From Rummeliibacillus pycnus_A (GTDB lineage Bacteria > Bacillota > Bacilli > Bacillales_A > Planococcaceae): a DNA stretch of 64,000 nt. The position numbers were made by a program, and so were the translations under genes. The stretch lies in the NCBI RefSeq assembly GCF_044359855.1, contig NZ_CP132291.1, forward strand, positions 3,162,001 to 3,226,000, read 5' to 3'. Of this stretch, positions 8,368 to 16,195 are shown in pieces; the first letter of the stretch is position 1, and the number at the start of each line of letters is the position of its first letter. The notes below the pieces were generated by a model, which saw only the letters and a program-made list of their open reading frames with translations, was not told the origin of the DNA and did not search any database.

Positions 8368-8381
8368 AAAGGGGAAAAACG

Positions 8382-9179
8382 ATGAAAAAGTCTTTTTATA
8401 TATTATTTTCGATTGTCCTTGTACTCGGCATTTTAACTGGCTGTGGCAGTCAAGAACAGCAAAAAAGCCAAGGTTCAACAAAGCAAAGTCAAGTGGAGTT
8501 AACTGTGTCAGCAGCAGCGAGTCTGCAAGATGCGCTTAATTCACTTAAAACTACGTATGAGAAGGAACATTCTAATGTGAAAATCACTTATAATTTTGGT
8601 GGCTCTGGTGCATTGCAACAGCAAATTTCACAAGGTGCTCCTGTCGACTTGTTCTTCTCAGCAGCAGAAGATAAATTTGGACAACTTGTCAAAGAAGGCA
8701 TTATTGAAAAATCACAAGGTGTCAATCTTTTATCAAATGATTTAGTTTTAGTCGTTCCTAAAAAGAACGAGGCCGGTATTCATAGCTTTCAAGATTTAAC
8801 GAAGGCCAGTAACGTGGCTCTTGGTACACCAGAGTCTGTGCCAGCTGGTCAATATGGAACAGAAACATTAGAAAATATGAAAGTTTGGAAAACGGTAGAA
8901 CCGAAAGTTGTGTATGCAAAAGACGTTCGCCAAGTATTAACATATGTTGAAACAGGTAATGTGGACGCAGGTATCGTTTACCGCACCGATGCGATGATTT
9001 CAAAAAAAGCAACGGTTGTGGCTGTAGCCGATGACCATACACATACACCGATTATTTATCCACTCGGCATCATTAAAGATAGTAAGCATGCAAAAGAGGC
9101 AAAAGCCTTCTATGATTTCCTTCAAAGTAAACTGGCAATGGATGTTTTCAAAAGCTATGGTTTTAAAGGAACTAACTAG
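8382..9179 (+). CDS. modA: Molybdate ABC transporter substrate-binding lipoprotein ModA
   Basis: Binds molybdate (or tungstate) outside the membrane and delivers it to ModB. Signal peptide and lipobox ILTGC (lipid-modified Cys about residue 21) are clear. The mature protein starts 'ELTVSAAASLQDALN', a ModA hallmark, with 'FGGSGALQQQISQGAPVDLFFSA' and the late 'NVDAGIVYRTDA' forming the anion site. At 265 residues it has the usual family length. GGGGA precedes the ATG. modB follows only 3 nt after the stop, so the two are one operon. Expression is probably controlled by the palindrome immediately upstream. Confidence 0.95.
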   Translation: MKKSFYILFSIVLVLGILTGCGSQEQQKSQGSTKQSQVELTVSAAASLQDALNSLKTTYEKEHSNVKITYNFGGSGALQQQISQGAPVDLFFSAAEDKFGQLVKEGIIEKSQGVNLLSNDLVLVVPKKNEAGIHSFQDLTKASNVALGTPESVPAGQYGTETLENMKVWKTVEPKVVYAKDVRQVLTYVETGNVDAGIVYRTDAMISKKATVVAVADDHTHTPIIYPLGIIKDSKHAKEAKAFYDFLQSKLAMDVFKSYGFKGTN

Positions 9180-9182
9180 TGT

Positions 9183-9848
9183 ATGACAATGGATTTTTGG
9201 ACGCCCATTCGGCTATCGATTGAAATCGCACTTGTTTCTGGATTCATCGTCATCGTACTCGGCACTTTTATCGGAAAGTGGATGGCTAAAAAAACGTTTA
9301 AAGGCAAAACGGTCGTAGAAACAGTTTTACTGCTTCCTTTAGTGTTGCCACCGACTGTTGTTGGCTTTTTACTCATCATTATTTTTGGTAAAAACAGTTG
9401 GCTGGGACAAGGTATTGAATGGCTCTTTCATCAGCCCATCATGTTCACCTGGTGGGCGGCTGTTATTGCCTCAGCGATTGTCGCCTTTCCTTTAATGTAC
9501 CAATCAGCAAAAACAGGATTTGAAGCGGTAGATGAAAATGTTGAAAATGCTGCACGTATTGATGGTGCAAAGGAGTGGCAAGTATTTCTTTTCATTTCCA
9601 TTCCGTTGGCGATGAAGTCCATTGTTTCAGGTAGTATTTTAAGTTTTACACGAGCATTAGGCGAGTTCGGTGCTACCCTCATGTTTGCAGGAAATTTACC
9701 AGGAAAAACGCAAACAACACCACTTGCCATTTATGTTGCAATTGATGCAGGTAATATGACATTAGCCTGGTCATGGGTTATCGTCATGATCGGCTTATCC
9801 TTCGTCTTGCTACTCGGTGTGCATTTAATAAAGGCACCCGCTCGATAA
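9183..9848 (+). CDS. modB: Molybdate ABC transporter permease ModB
   Basis: Inner-membrane channel of the molybdate importer, 221 residues with about five or six membrane helices. The cytoplasmic coupling loop 'ENAARIDGAKEWQVFLFISIPLA' (EAA-type, contacts the ATPase) and 'RALGEFGATLMFAGN' are typical for ModB. The ribosome site (AAAGGAAC) lies inside the end of modA, so translation is probably coupled. No modC follows; a terminator closes the operon. The divergent MalK-type ATPase at 6003-7067 is the only ATPase nearby. Confidence 0.93.
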   Translation: MTMDFWTPIRLSIEIALVSGFIVIVLGTFIGKWMAKKTFKGKTVVETVLLLPLVLPPTVVGFLLIIIFGKNSWLGQGIEWLFHQPIMFTWWAAVIASAIVAFPLMYQSAKTGFEAVDENVENAARIDGAKEWQVFLFISIPLAMKSIVSGSILSFTRALGEFGATLMFAGNLPGKTQTTPLAIYVAIDAGNMTLAWSWVIVMIGLSFVLLLGVHLIKAPAR

Positions 9849-9856
9849 ATTCATAT

Positions 9857-9896
9857 AAAAAAACAAGCCAAACGCTAGGCGTTGGCTTGTTTTTTT
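9857..9896. terminator. Convergent terminator modB / mrp
   Basis: An imperfect 13-bp stem (ACAAGCCAAACGC against GCGTTGGCTTGT, one bulge) with seven T on the + strand and an A-run giving T on the - strand. It separates modB (+) from mrp (-). Confidence 0.85.
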
Positions 9897-9897
9897 A

Positions 9898-10956
9898 TCA
9901 TTTGTTGTCGTAGGTATATATAAGATCTTCAGCTAAATGTGTGAAGGCTTCGCCAACGACAGAATCTTCGTCATAAACAGAGGAACCAGTATTTTCCTCA
10001 GGTTGTACGAATGGAATTTGGGCTATGACCTCTGTTTGTAGCTGCGCAGCTAATGCTTCGCCACCGCCTTGACCAAATAAATAATTACGTTCACCTTCAT
10101 GATTTTCAAAATAAGCCATGTTTTCAACGACACCAACAATGGCGTGCTTTGTGTGTTTTGCCATCACACCTGCTCTTGAAGCAACATGCGATGCGGCATT
10201 ATGGGGTGTCGTGACGATAATTTCCTCTGCATGAGGAATCATTGCAGCGACATCAATTGCCACGTCACCAGTGCCAGGTGGCAGATCCAAGAGTAAGTAA
10301 TCTAATTCGCTCCAGTGCGTATTCGCTAAAAAGTTGCGAATCCATTTATTTAACATAGGGCCACGCCACATGACTGGTTGATTGTCCTTTGAATAAAAGC
10401 CCATCGACATCACCTTGACGCCATGGCTTGTAACGGGAATCGCTGTTTGCTCAATCATTGTTGGCTTTTGCTCAATTTTCATCATAGCTGGAATGCTAAA
10501 GCCGTAAATATCGGCATCTAAAATACCAACACGTTTTCCTAGTCGAGCAAGGGCTACGGCTAAGTTAATCGTTACTGTTGATTTACCAACGCCGCCCTTA
10601 CCGCTAGTAATAGCGATAAAGCGCACGCCGGAATCTGGACGGAGTATTTTAGGCATACCTGTTTCCGTTGTTGCTTCCATTTTCAAAGCGGCTGTTAAAG
10701 CTTGTCTTTCCTCATCAGTCATTGAGCCAAAAGTGAGAGCAACATGCGTAGCTCCGATTGTTTGAAGAGTCTCCTCAATGTCCTGCTGGATTTTGGCTTT
10801 TAAAGGGCAGCCTTGAATGGTTAGCACGACTTCAAGCTGAATACTTGTACCGTCAATTTGAATATTGCGCACCATATTCAATTCAACGATGCTTTTATGA
10901 AGCTCTGGGTCATTGATTTTTTTGAGCGCTTCTAATACTTGTTCTTTTGTAAGCAT
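9898..10956 (-). CDS. mrp: Mrp/NBP35-family P-loop ATPase (SalA-like)
   Basis: An ATP-dependent carrier or regulator of the Mrp family. Residues 1-85 are a MIP18/DUF59 domain. Residues about 110-345 are the deviant Walker ATPase with GKGGVGKS, the 'DADIYGFS' switch and 'LDLPPGTGD'. Classical Mrp proteins carry a CxxC Fe-S site after the VENM motif. Here the segment reads VENMAYFENHEGERNY with no cysteine, as in B. subtilis SalA/YbaL. Its ATG overlaps the stop of the DUF1641 gene (TGATG), so it is translationally coupled to fdhF-DUF1641. A role in Fe-S or cofactor loading of the formate dehydrogenase is inferred from context only. Confidence 0.88.
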   Translation of the reverse strand: MLTKEQVLEALKKINDPELHKSIVELNMVRNIQIDGTSIQLEVVLTIQGCPLKAKIQQDIEETLQTIGATHVALTFGSMTDEERQALTAALKMEATTETGMPKILRPDSGVRFIAITSGKGGVGKSTVTINLAVALARLGKRVGILDADIYGFSIPAMMKIEQKPTMIEQTAIPVTSHGVKVMSMGFYSKDNQPVMWRGPMLNKWIRNFLANTHWSELDYLLLDLPPGTGDVAIDVAAMIPHAEEIIVTTPHNAASHVASRAGVMAKHTKHAIVGVVENMAYFENHEGERNYLFGQGGGEALAAQLQTEVIAQIPFVQPEENTGSSVYDEDSVVGEAFTHLAEDLIYTYDNK

Positions 10957-11435
10957 CAGTCTTTCAATCCTTTACCAAGACCTTTTAAGAAGTGAATGCC
11001 AAAGTTTAGAGCACGGTTGACATCAGGGTCTTTGATGACTTTCGTTAAGCTAAAGAGTGTGACTTTTTCTTCTTTAGCAGTTGCTGCGTTGGCTTCATCA
11101 AGTCCAGTATTTAAGCTACCGATTAGCTTTTTCGTCATATCAGGATCCATTGCTGATAAAAGACCTGCAACAGACATTAGCTGATTGATGATGTTTGTTA
11201 CAGGCTCACGAGAAATTTGACCGAGTGCAATATGGGCAATTTCTTCTTTCGCTTGTAGCATTTTATTGACCGCTTCGAGTGCTCCGATATCGTTTAAATC
11301 GGATACAATCGAAAAAATTTGTTGTAGTGCTTGCTCATTTTCTGAAAGTAAACCTTTTAAATCATTTAATTTTTGTTCTGCGATTTGTTCTTCTGTAACT
11401 TGTTGTTTTTGAATAGTCGTAATTGGTGCTGCCAT
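10956..11435 (-). CDS. DUF1641 protein, formate dehydrogenase partner (YrhD-like)
   Basis: A 159-residue, all-helical DUF1641 protein without signal peptide or membrane span. The conserved block is 'ALEAVNKMLQAKEEIAHIAL' and the C-terminal 'LGKGLK'. It lies 2 nt after fdhF and overlaps the start of mrp, so the three form one operon. In Bacillus the same pair (YrhE-YrhD) is found together, and DUF1641 partners are thought to be the electron-transfer or membrane-contact subunit of this formate dehydrogenase type. The DUF assignment is confident; the role is inferred from the family. Confidence 0.85.
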   Translation of the reverse strand: MAAPITTIQKQQVTEEQIAEQKLNDLKGLLSENEQALQQIFSIVSDLNDIGALEAVNKMLQAKEEIAHIALGQISREPVTNIINQLMSVAGLLSAMDPDMTKKLIGSLNTGLDEANAATAKEEKVTLFSLTKVIKDPDVNRALNFGIHFLKGLGKGLKD

Positions 11436-11437
11436 TT

Positions 11438-14374
11438 TTACACCTCTTCATGATTCGTTGTTAAGTGAACGTAGCCAGGACGTTGCCATTTTCGCGATAC
11501 TTCAACACCATTTTGTGGATGACGTTCTTTGTAGCGCGGATTTATACGTGGGAGTGGATTTTTCCCTTTCGTTTTTAACACTTCAACGCGTACTTTTGTT
11601 TGTTTGTAAGCAGGTGTGGATGTATTCTTATCGCCTGCTGGCCCAGTCAAGAAGTTGATAGATGAATCTTTATCAACGGAGTTCATCGGTAAGAATAGTT
11701 CATTGCCGCGTACGCGATCGGTAATAAGGGCATTTAATTTTAGTGCGCCATATGGTGAAATAAGGCGTACAAGTGAGCCATCTTCAATACCGCGTTCTTT
11801 CGCAAATTCAGGAGAAACTTCAACGAAAGTTTCAGGTACTTTTGATTGAATACCGCTTGATTTGTTTGTTAGGTTTCCTTCGTGGAAATGTTCAAGCATA
11901 CGGCCATTGTTAATATGGCAATCGTATTCGGCAGGGAATTCCACAGGCTCTACCCAATCATATAAAGCGAATCGTGCTTTTTTGTCTGGGAAGTTGAAGC
12001 CGTCTGTATATAAAAGTGGTGTATCTTTTCCGTCTAGGCTACCCCAGCAGAAGCTATTCCAGCCTTCTAGTACGTCGTAGTTCGCTTGGCTGAAAATAGG
12101 AGATAGGCTTGCCATTTCTGCGTAAATTTCACTTGGATGGCTGTAGTTCCAATTAGCGCCTAAGCGATTCGCAACATCTTGGAGAATTTTCCAGTCTGCT
12201 TTTGAATCACCGAGTGTTGGTAGTACTTGATATAAACGTTGAACACGGCGTTCTGTATTTGTGAATGTTCCTTCTTTTTCAAGAGAAGGTGCTGCTGGAA
12301 GTACGACGTCCGCATATTGTGCTGTACGAGATAAGAACACATCTTGTACGACAAAGAAGTCAAGTTGTGAAAGTACTTGGTCTACATGGTTGGCATTACA
12401 GTCAACGAGTGCCATTTCTTCCCCAACAAGATACATTGCCTTCATTTTTCCTTCGCTAATGGCATCAAGCATTTGCATATTGTTGCGACCAGGTTCTGGT
12501 TGAATTTTGACACCGTATGCTTTTTCAAATTTTGCACGTTCCTCATCATTCACTACTTTTTGATAACCAGGAAGTAAGTTTGGTAATGTCCCCATATCAC
12601 AAGCACCTTGTACGTTATTGTGACCACGAAGAGGGTAAGCACCTGCTCCTGGACGGCGGTAGTTGCCGGTTGCTAATAGTAAGTTAGAAATAGCAGCTGA
12701 AGTATCCGAGCCACCTGTGTTTTGAGTAACACCCATACCCCAAAGAACACATGTACCATCCGCATCGCGAATCATTTCTGCTACGTGTATAAGTGTTTCT
12801 TTTGAAATGCCTGTTTCTTGTACGGCATAGTCGAGTGTATATTTTTCAAGTACTTTTTTGAATTCATCGAAGTAGTTAACATTTTCTTTGATGAATGCTT
12901 CATCATGCCAGCCTTGGTCGATCATATATTTCGTAACAGCCATGAGCCATACTTGGTCTGTGCCTTGCTTAGGTCGCATGAAAATATCTGAGCGTTCGGC
13001 CATTTCATGTTTTCGTAGATCGGCTACGATTAATTTTTGACCGTGTAATTTATGCGCACGTTTGACGCGAGTTGCTAAAACAGGGTGACCTTCTGCTGGG
13101 TTGGCACCAACGATAATAACGAGTCCTGCTTGGGCAATATCTTTTACCGTACCTGCATCGCCCCCCATACCAACTGTACGGAACAAGCCGTCTGTTGCAG
13201 GAGATTGGCAGTAGCGTGAGCAGTTGTCGACATCGTTTGTTTCGAACAATTGACGTGCCATTTTTTGAATTAAGTAGTTTTCTTCATTCGTAATTTTTGA
13301 AGAAGAGATAAAACCAACAGAACCTGAACCAAATTCTTTTTGAATACCACCGAGTTTAGAAGCAATCAAGTCAAGTGCTTCTTCCCATGATGATTCAACA
13401 AATTCTTCATTTTTACGAATTAATGGTTTTGTTAAACGTTGCTCCGAATTGACGAAGTCCCAACCAAATTTCCCTTTGACACATGTAGAAATAGCATTTA
13501 CAGGACCTTCAGAAGGTTGAACTTTTAAGATTTTGCGACCTTTTGTCCAAACTTCGAACGAACAACCTACACCACAGAAGGTACAAACGGTTTTCGTTTT
13601 TTTTGTGCGCTTGCTACGCATAGCAGATTCAATTTCAGAGATGGCAAAGATACCACTGTAGCCAGGCTCCACTTCTTTGATTAAATCAATCATTGGGTCA
13701 AGCGTATCTTGTTTCATACCTGTCATAAAACCAGCTTCTCCAAGCATTGATTTTTCCATCAATGCATTACATGGACAAATCGTTACACATTGACCACAGC
13801 TAACGCAGGAAGAATCATTGATCGCAACGCCTTCATCCCAAATAACACGTGGACGTTCTGCTTCCCAATCTATCGATATCGTTTCGTTTACTTGAAGGTT
13901 TTGGCAGACCTCAACGCATTGACCACAAGCGATACATTGGTTTGGATCGTAGCGATAGAATGGGTGTGACATATCAACTTCTGTTGGATCCACTTTTGGC
14001 GTGTACGGATATTTTTGATGCTCAACTTCCATCATTTCTACCGTATTGTGTAGCGTACAGTTCCCATTGTTATTATCGCAAACTGTGCAATACAGCATAT
14101 GGTTCTCAAGCAGACGATCCATCGCTTCTGTTTGTGCTTCTTTTGCTTTTGGTGATGTAAGCTGTACATCCATTCCAGCCTGTGCCTTCGTTGAACATGA
14201 ACGAACGAGCTTCCCATCTACTTCAACGATACATGTATCACATGTTTGAATCGGGTCCACTTCTGGTACATGACAAATTTGTGGATGGGGAATTTGATTT
14301 TCGTTAATGACGTCTAAAATCGTTTCGCCCGGTTTTATTTCATAGGGCGTACCGTTAATTTTCATTTTCGTCAT
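11438..14374 (-). CDS. fdhF: Formate dehydrogenase, molybdopterin catalytic subunit
   Basis: Oxidises formate to CO2 at a Mo-bis-MGD site. Order: NuoG-like 2Fe-2S domain (residues 1-80, CHVP..CDTC), a His/Cys cluster segment 'CTVCDNNNGNCTLH', two 4Fe-4S motifs (CIACGQCVEVC and CVSCGQCVTIC), the 4Fe-4S motif CTFCGVGC, then the molybdopterin oxidoreductase domain and a C-terminal dinucleotide-binding domain. The Mo ligand position has cysteine (SRYCQSPA, about residue 388), not selenocysteine. ATG 14374 is chosen because AGGAGG lies 7 nt upstream. It is first in an operon with DUF1641 and mrp and is preceded by an attenuator-like leader. No NAD-reducing subunits are nearby. Confidence 0.93.
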   Translation of the reverse strand: MTKMKINGTPYEIKPGETILDVINENQIPHPQICHVPEVDPIQTCDTCIVEVDGKLVRSCSTKAQAGMDVQLTSPKAKEAQTEAMDRLLENHMLYCTVCDNNNGNCTLHNTVEMMEVEHQKYPYTPKVDPTEVDMSHPFYRYDPNQCIACGQCVEVCQNLQVNETISIDWEAERPRVIWDEGVAINDSSCVSCGQCVTICPCNALMEKSMLGEAGFMTGMKQDTLDPMIDLIKEVEPGYSGIFAISEIESAMRSKRTKKTKTVCTFCGVGCSFEVWTKGRKILKVQPSEGPVNAISTCVKGKFGWDFVNSEQRLTKPLIRKNEEFVESSWEEALDLIASKLGGIQKEFGSGSVGFISSSKITNEENYLIQKMARQLFETNDVDNCSRYCQSPATDGLFRTVGMGGDAGTVKDIAQAGLVIIVGANPAEGHPVLATRVKRAHKLHGQKLIVADLRKHEMAERSDIFMRPKQGTDQVWLMAVTKYMIDQGWHDEAFIKENVNYFDEFKKVLEKYTLDYAVQETGISKETLIHVAEMIRDADGTCVLWGMGVTQNTGGSDTSAAISNLLLATGNYRRPGAGAYPLRGHNNVQGACDMGTLPNLLPGYQKVVNDEERAKFEKAYGVKIQPEPGRNNMQMLDAISEGKMKAMYLVGEEMALVDCNANHVDQVLSQLDFFVVQDVFLSRTAQYADVVLPAAPSLEKEGTFTNTERRVQRLYQVLPTLGDSKADWKILQDVANRLGANWNYSHPSEIYAEMASLSPIFSQANYDVLEGWNSFCWGSLDGKDTPLLYTDGFNFPDKKARFALYDWVEPVEFPAEYDCHINNGRMLEHFHEGNLTNKSSGIQSKVPETFVEVSPEFAKERGIEDGSLVRLISPYGALKLNALITDRVRGNELFLPMNSVDKDSSINFLTGPAGDKNTSTPAYKQTKVRVEVLKTKGKNPLPRINPRYKERHPQNGVEVSRKWQRPGYVHLTTNHEEV

Positions 14375-14408
14375 AGTATTGCCTCCTATTTTCCTCAAAC
14401 ATAAAAAA

Positions 14409-14466
14409 ATCCACCATGAATGTGCACACTTCTAACTAAAAAGTATGCTTAAGCAATTCATGGTGG
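14409..14466 (-). terminator. Intrinsic terminator inside the fdhF leader (attenuator)
   Basis: Reading the - strand: a perfect 13-bp stem ATCCACCATGAAT / ATTCATGGTGGAT closes a region with an inner stem GCATACTT / AAGTGTGC (one G-T pair), directly followed by seven T. It lies between the fdhF promoter and its ribosome site, so readthrough must be regulated or partial. A short upstream hairpin (TAAGAT / ATCTTA, about 14464-14484) could compete with it. Confidence 0.75.
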
Positions 14467-14583
14467 ATAAGATTTTTAGCAGATCTTACTAAAAGACCAA
14501 TCCAAATTTTTTTTTAGAGTTGTTCAAATAAAATCAAAACATAAAAAACATAAATATTTTGATTCCATTTATTTTATAGAATC

Positions 14584-14612
14584 ATTATAGCCCCTTGTAG
14601 AAAATATAACAA
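14584..14612 (-). promoter_or_regulatory. Sigma-A-type promoter of the fdhF operon
   Basis: On the - strand: -35 TTGTTA (14607-14612), 17-bp spacer, -10 TATAAT (14584-14589). The start site would be near 14577, giving a leader of about 200 nt that holds the attenuator. Confidence 0.7.
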
Positions 14613-14690
14613 TATGAATTATAAAACCTCTTTTTTGATAATGATTCTCAGAAAGGTTCAACACCGAAATCTGTTTTTGACAGAAAAATT

Positions 14691-14867
14691 ACATGGAGCG
14701 AAGGGTGGGACTCCAGCGGGAATAGCGAAGCGATGCAGGAGCACATCTTTTAAGGAACAAAGCCTAAGAACGCCACGTCCTGTGGCAACGGCTTCGTGAC
14801 CAACATCGTGTTGGCCCGAGGAGATTGAAGCCGTGCCCGCGGAAAGCGTCCACCCGTAGCGGAATGT
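14691..14867. repeat. Intergenic palindromic repeat element, copy 1
   Basis: Imperfect 18-bp inverted ends (14691-14708 and 14850-14867; start ACATGGAGCG, end CGGAATGT). Inside are the block AGCGAAGCGATGCAGGAGCACA, shared with copies at 23.5 and 42.2 kb, and the hairpin core 14760-14816, shared with 30.0 kb and, with compensating changes, 8.15 kb. No transposase and no clear target duplication. Confidence 0.75.
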
Positions 14868-15010
14868 ACGGTCAAGCACATGTTTGGTAAAGAGCCAAAA
14901 AAAAATACACTTTAATTTTTTTAAAAGTTGCTTTATGATTAACAAACTGTAGAGATGAAAATAGCTTAAAAGAAAATAAAAACATTTTTTACGATAGGAG
15001 AATGCTGATT

Positions 15011-15361
15011 ATGTCGAAAAAAGTGAATGAATTTAATGACATCATCCGAAAGCTTCGCAAAGATTTATTTGGCAAAGGCCCTGAGCGTATTCATACCATT
15101 TTTGTGGAAAATATGGCTATATCAACGCTATATGGAAATATAACGCCAACTGAAAAATTCATTGCTAGTACACCAGAAGGCGTGGCGATGGTACATGCTG
15201 CTCGCACAAAAATGATTCAAGAAGTGTATTCGAAGGCAACGCCTGAAGGTATGGAGGAATTGATGGGGGCCAAATTATTGCATCTGTTTTCAGATATCAA
15301 AATCGAAGAGGATATGGCCGTCTCTGTTTTTATTTTTGATCAAAATATTGTGGAGCACTAG
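15011..15361 (+). CDS. DUF2294 (MpsC-type) protein
   Basis: About 116 residues of the DUF2294 family. The conserved block 'KDLFGKGPERIHTIFVENMAISTLYGNITPTEK' followed by 'GVAMVHAARTKMIQEVY' is characteristic. There is no membrane segment. The family has been annotated as MpsC, part of a membrane-potential system, but the biochemical role is unclear. ATG 15011 is preferred: AGGAG ends 10 nt before it and only 1 nt before the upstream ATG 15002. It is the first gene of the DUF2294-fdhD-moaA-transporter cluster, 8 nt before fdhD, which ties it to formate dehydrogenase function. Confidence 0.75.
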   Translation: MSKKVNEFNDIIRKLRKDLFGKGPERIHTIFVENMAISTLYGNITPTEKFIASTPEGVAMVHAARTKMIQEVYSKATPEGMEELMGAKLLHLFSDIKIEEDMAVSVFIFDQNIVEH

Positions 15362-15369
15362 GAGGAACT

Positions 15370-16164
15370 ATGGATACTGAGATAACGAGAGAAATCCTTC
15401 GCGTAGAAAATGGGCAAGTGCAAAAAGTTGAAGATACCATCGTAACAGAATATGCAGTGACTGTTAAAATTAATCAACAGGAATTTGTAACAATGGTTTG
15501 CACACCTGAATATGTGGAGGATATGGTCGTTGGCTATTTAGCCTCTGAAAAGGTGATTACAAACTTTGATGATATTGAAAATATTTGGTTCCAGGAAAAA
15601 GAGGGCGTGGTACATGTCCAAACGAAAAAACTGAATCCATTAGCAACGAAGCTACAAAATAAGCGCTACATTACATCCTGTTGTGGTATGAGTAGACAGG
15701 GCTTTGTGTTTGCTAATGATGCATTGGCTGCAAAAAAAATGGATCATATTCACATTCAACTGACACCACAAGATTGTTTTCATCTCATGCAAAATATGCA
15801 GCAAAATGCGGTGACTTTTCAAAAAACAGGCGGCGTTCACAATGCAGCATTATGCGATGCAAGTGATGTTGTACTGAGTCGAAAGGATATTGGTCGCCAC
15901 AATGCGCTCGATAAAATTTATGGCTATTGCTTACAACATGACATTTCAATTCACGATAAGGTCATTGTATTTAGTGGTCGTATATCATCGGAAATTTTAC
16001 TGAAGGTGTCTAAAATTGGATGTGAAATTATTCTTTCTAAGTCAGCTCCAACAGAATTAGCTTTACAACTAGCGGAACAATTAGGTATAACAACTGTTGG
16101 ATTTATCCGTCAAAATTCGTTAAATGTTTATACACATGCAGAACGAATTCTTTTCGATGGATAA
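15370..16164 (+). CDS. fdhD: Formate dehydrogenase accessory sulfurtransferase FdhD
   Basis: Transfers sulfur to the Mo-bis-MGD cofactor, a step required for active formate dehydrogenase. It has the FdhD fold with the sulfur-carrying cysteine pair TSCCGMS (Cys104-Cys105), the 'TGGVHNAAL' and 'DIGRHNALDKI' cofactor-binding motifs, and the C-terminal 'SKSAPTELALQLAEQLGITT'. Length 264 is normal. AGGAGG precedes the ATG. It is followed closely by moaA. The presence of FdhD fits the Cys-containing FdhF encoded just upstream on the other strand. Confidence 0.95.
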   Translation: MDTEITREILRVENGQVQKVEDTIVTEYAVTVKINQQEFVTMVCTPEYVEDMVVGYLASEKVITNFDDIENIWFQEKEGVVHVQTKKLNPLATKLQNKRYITSCCGMSRQGFVFANDALAAKKMDHIHIQLTPQDCFHLMQNMQQNAVTFQKTGGVHNAALCDASDVVLSRKDIGRHNALDKIYGYCLQHDISIHDKVIVFSGRISSEILLKVSKIGCEIILSKSAPTELALQLAEQLGITTVGFIRQNSLNVYTHAERILFDG

Positions 16165-16195
16165 ATTGGCTTTATCCGAACAAGGAGATGAAACA

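Noticed and set aside
8025..8381. Molybdenum cofactor riboswitch before modA
   Set aside because: The hairpin succession does not show the Moco-aptamer layout. Parts recur at 14.76 and 30.0 kb away from molybdate genes, and the final 130 nt before modA are AT-rich with a DNA palindrome instead.
14658..14945. 95-residue ORF on the - strand inside the repeat at 14.7 kb
   Set aside because: Lies fully within a non-coding palindromic element that lacks the frame in its other copies.
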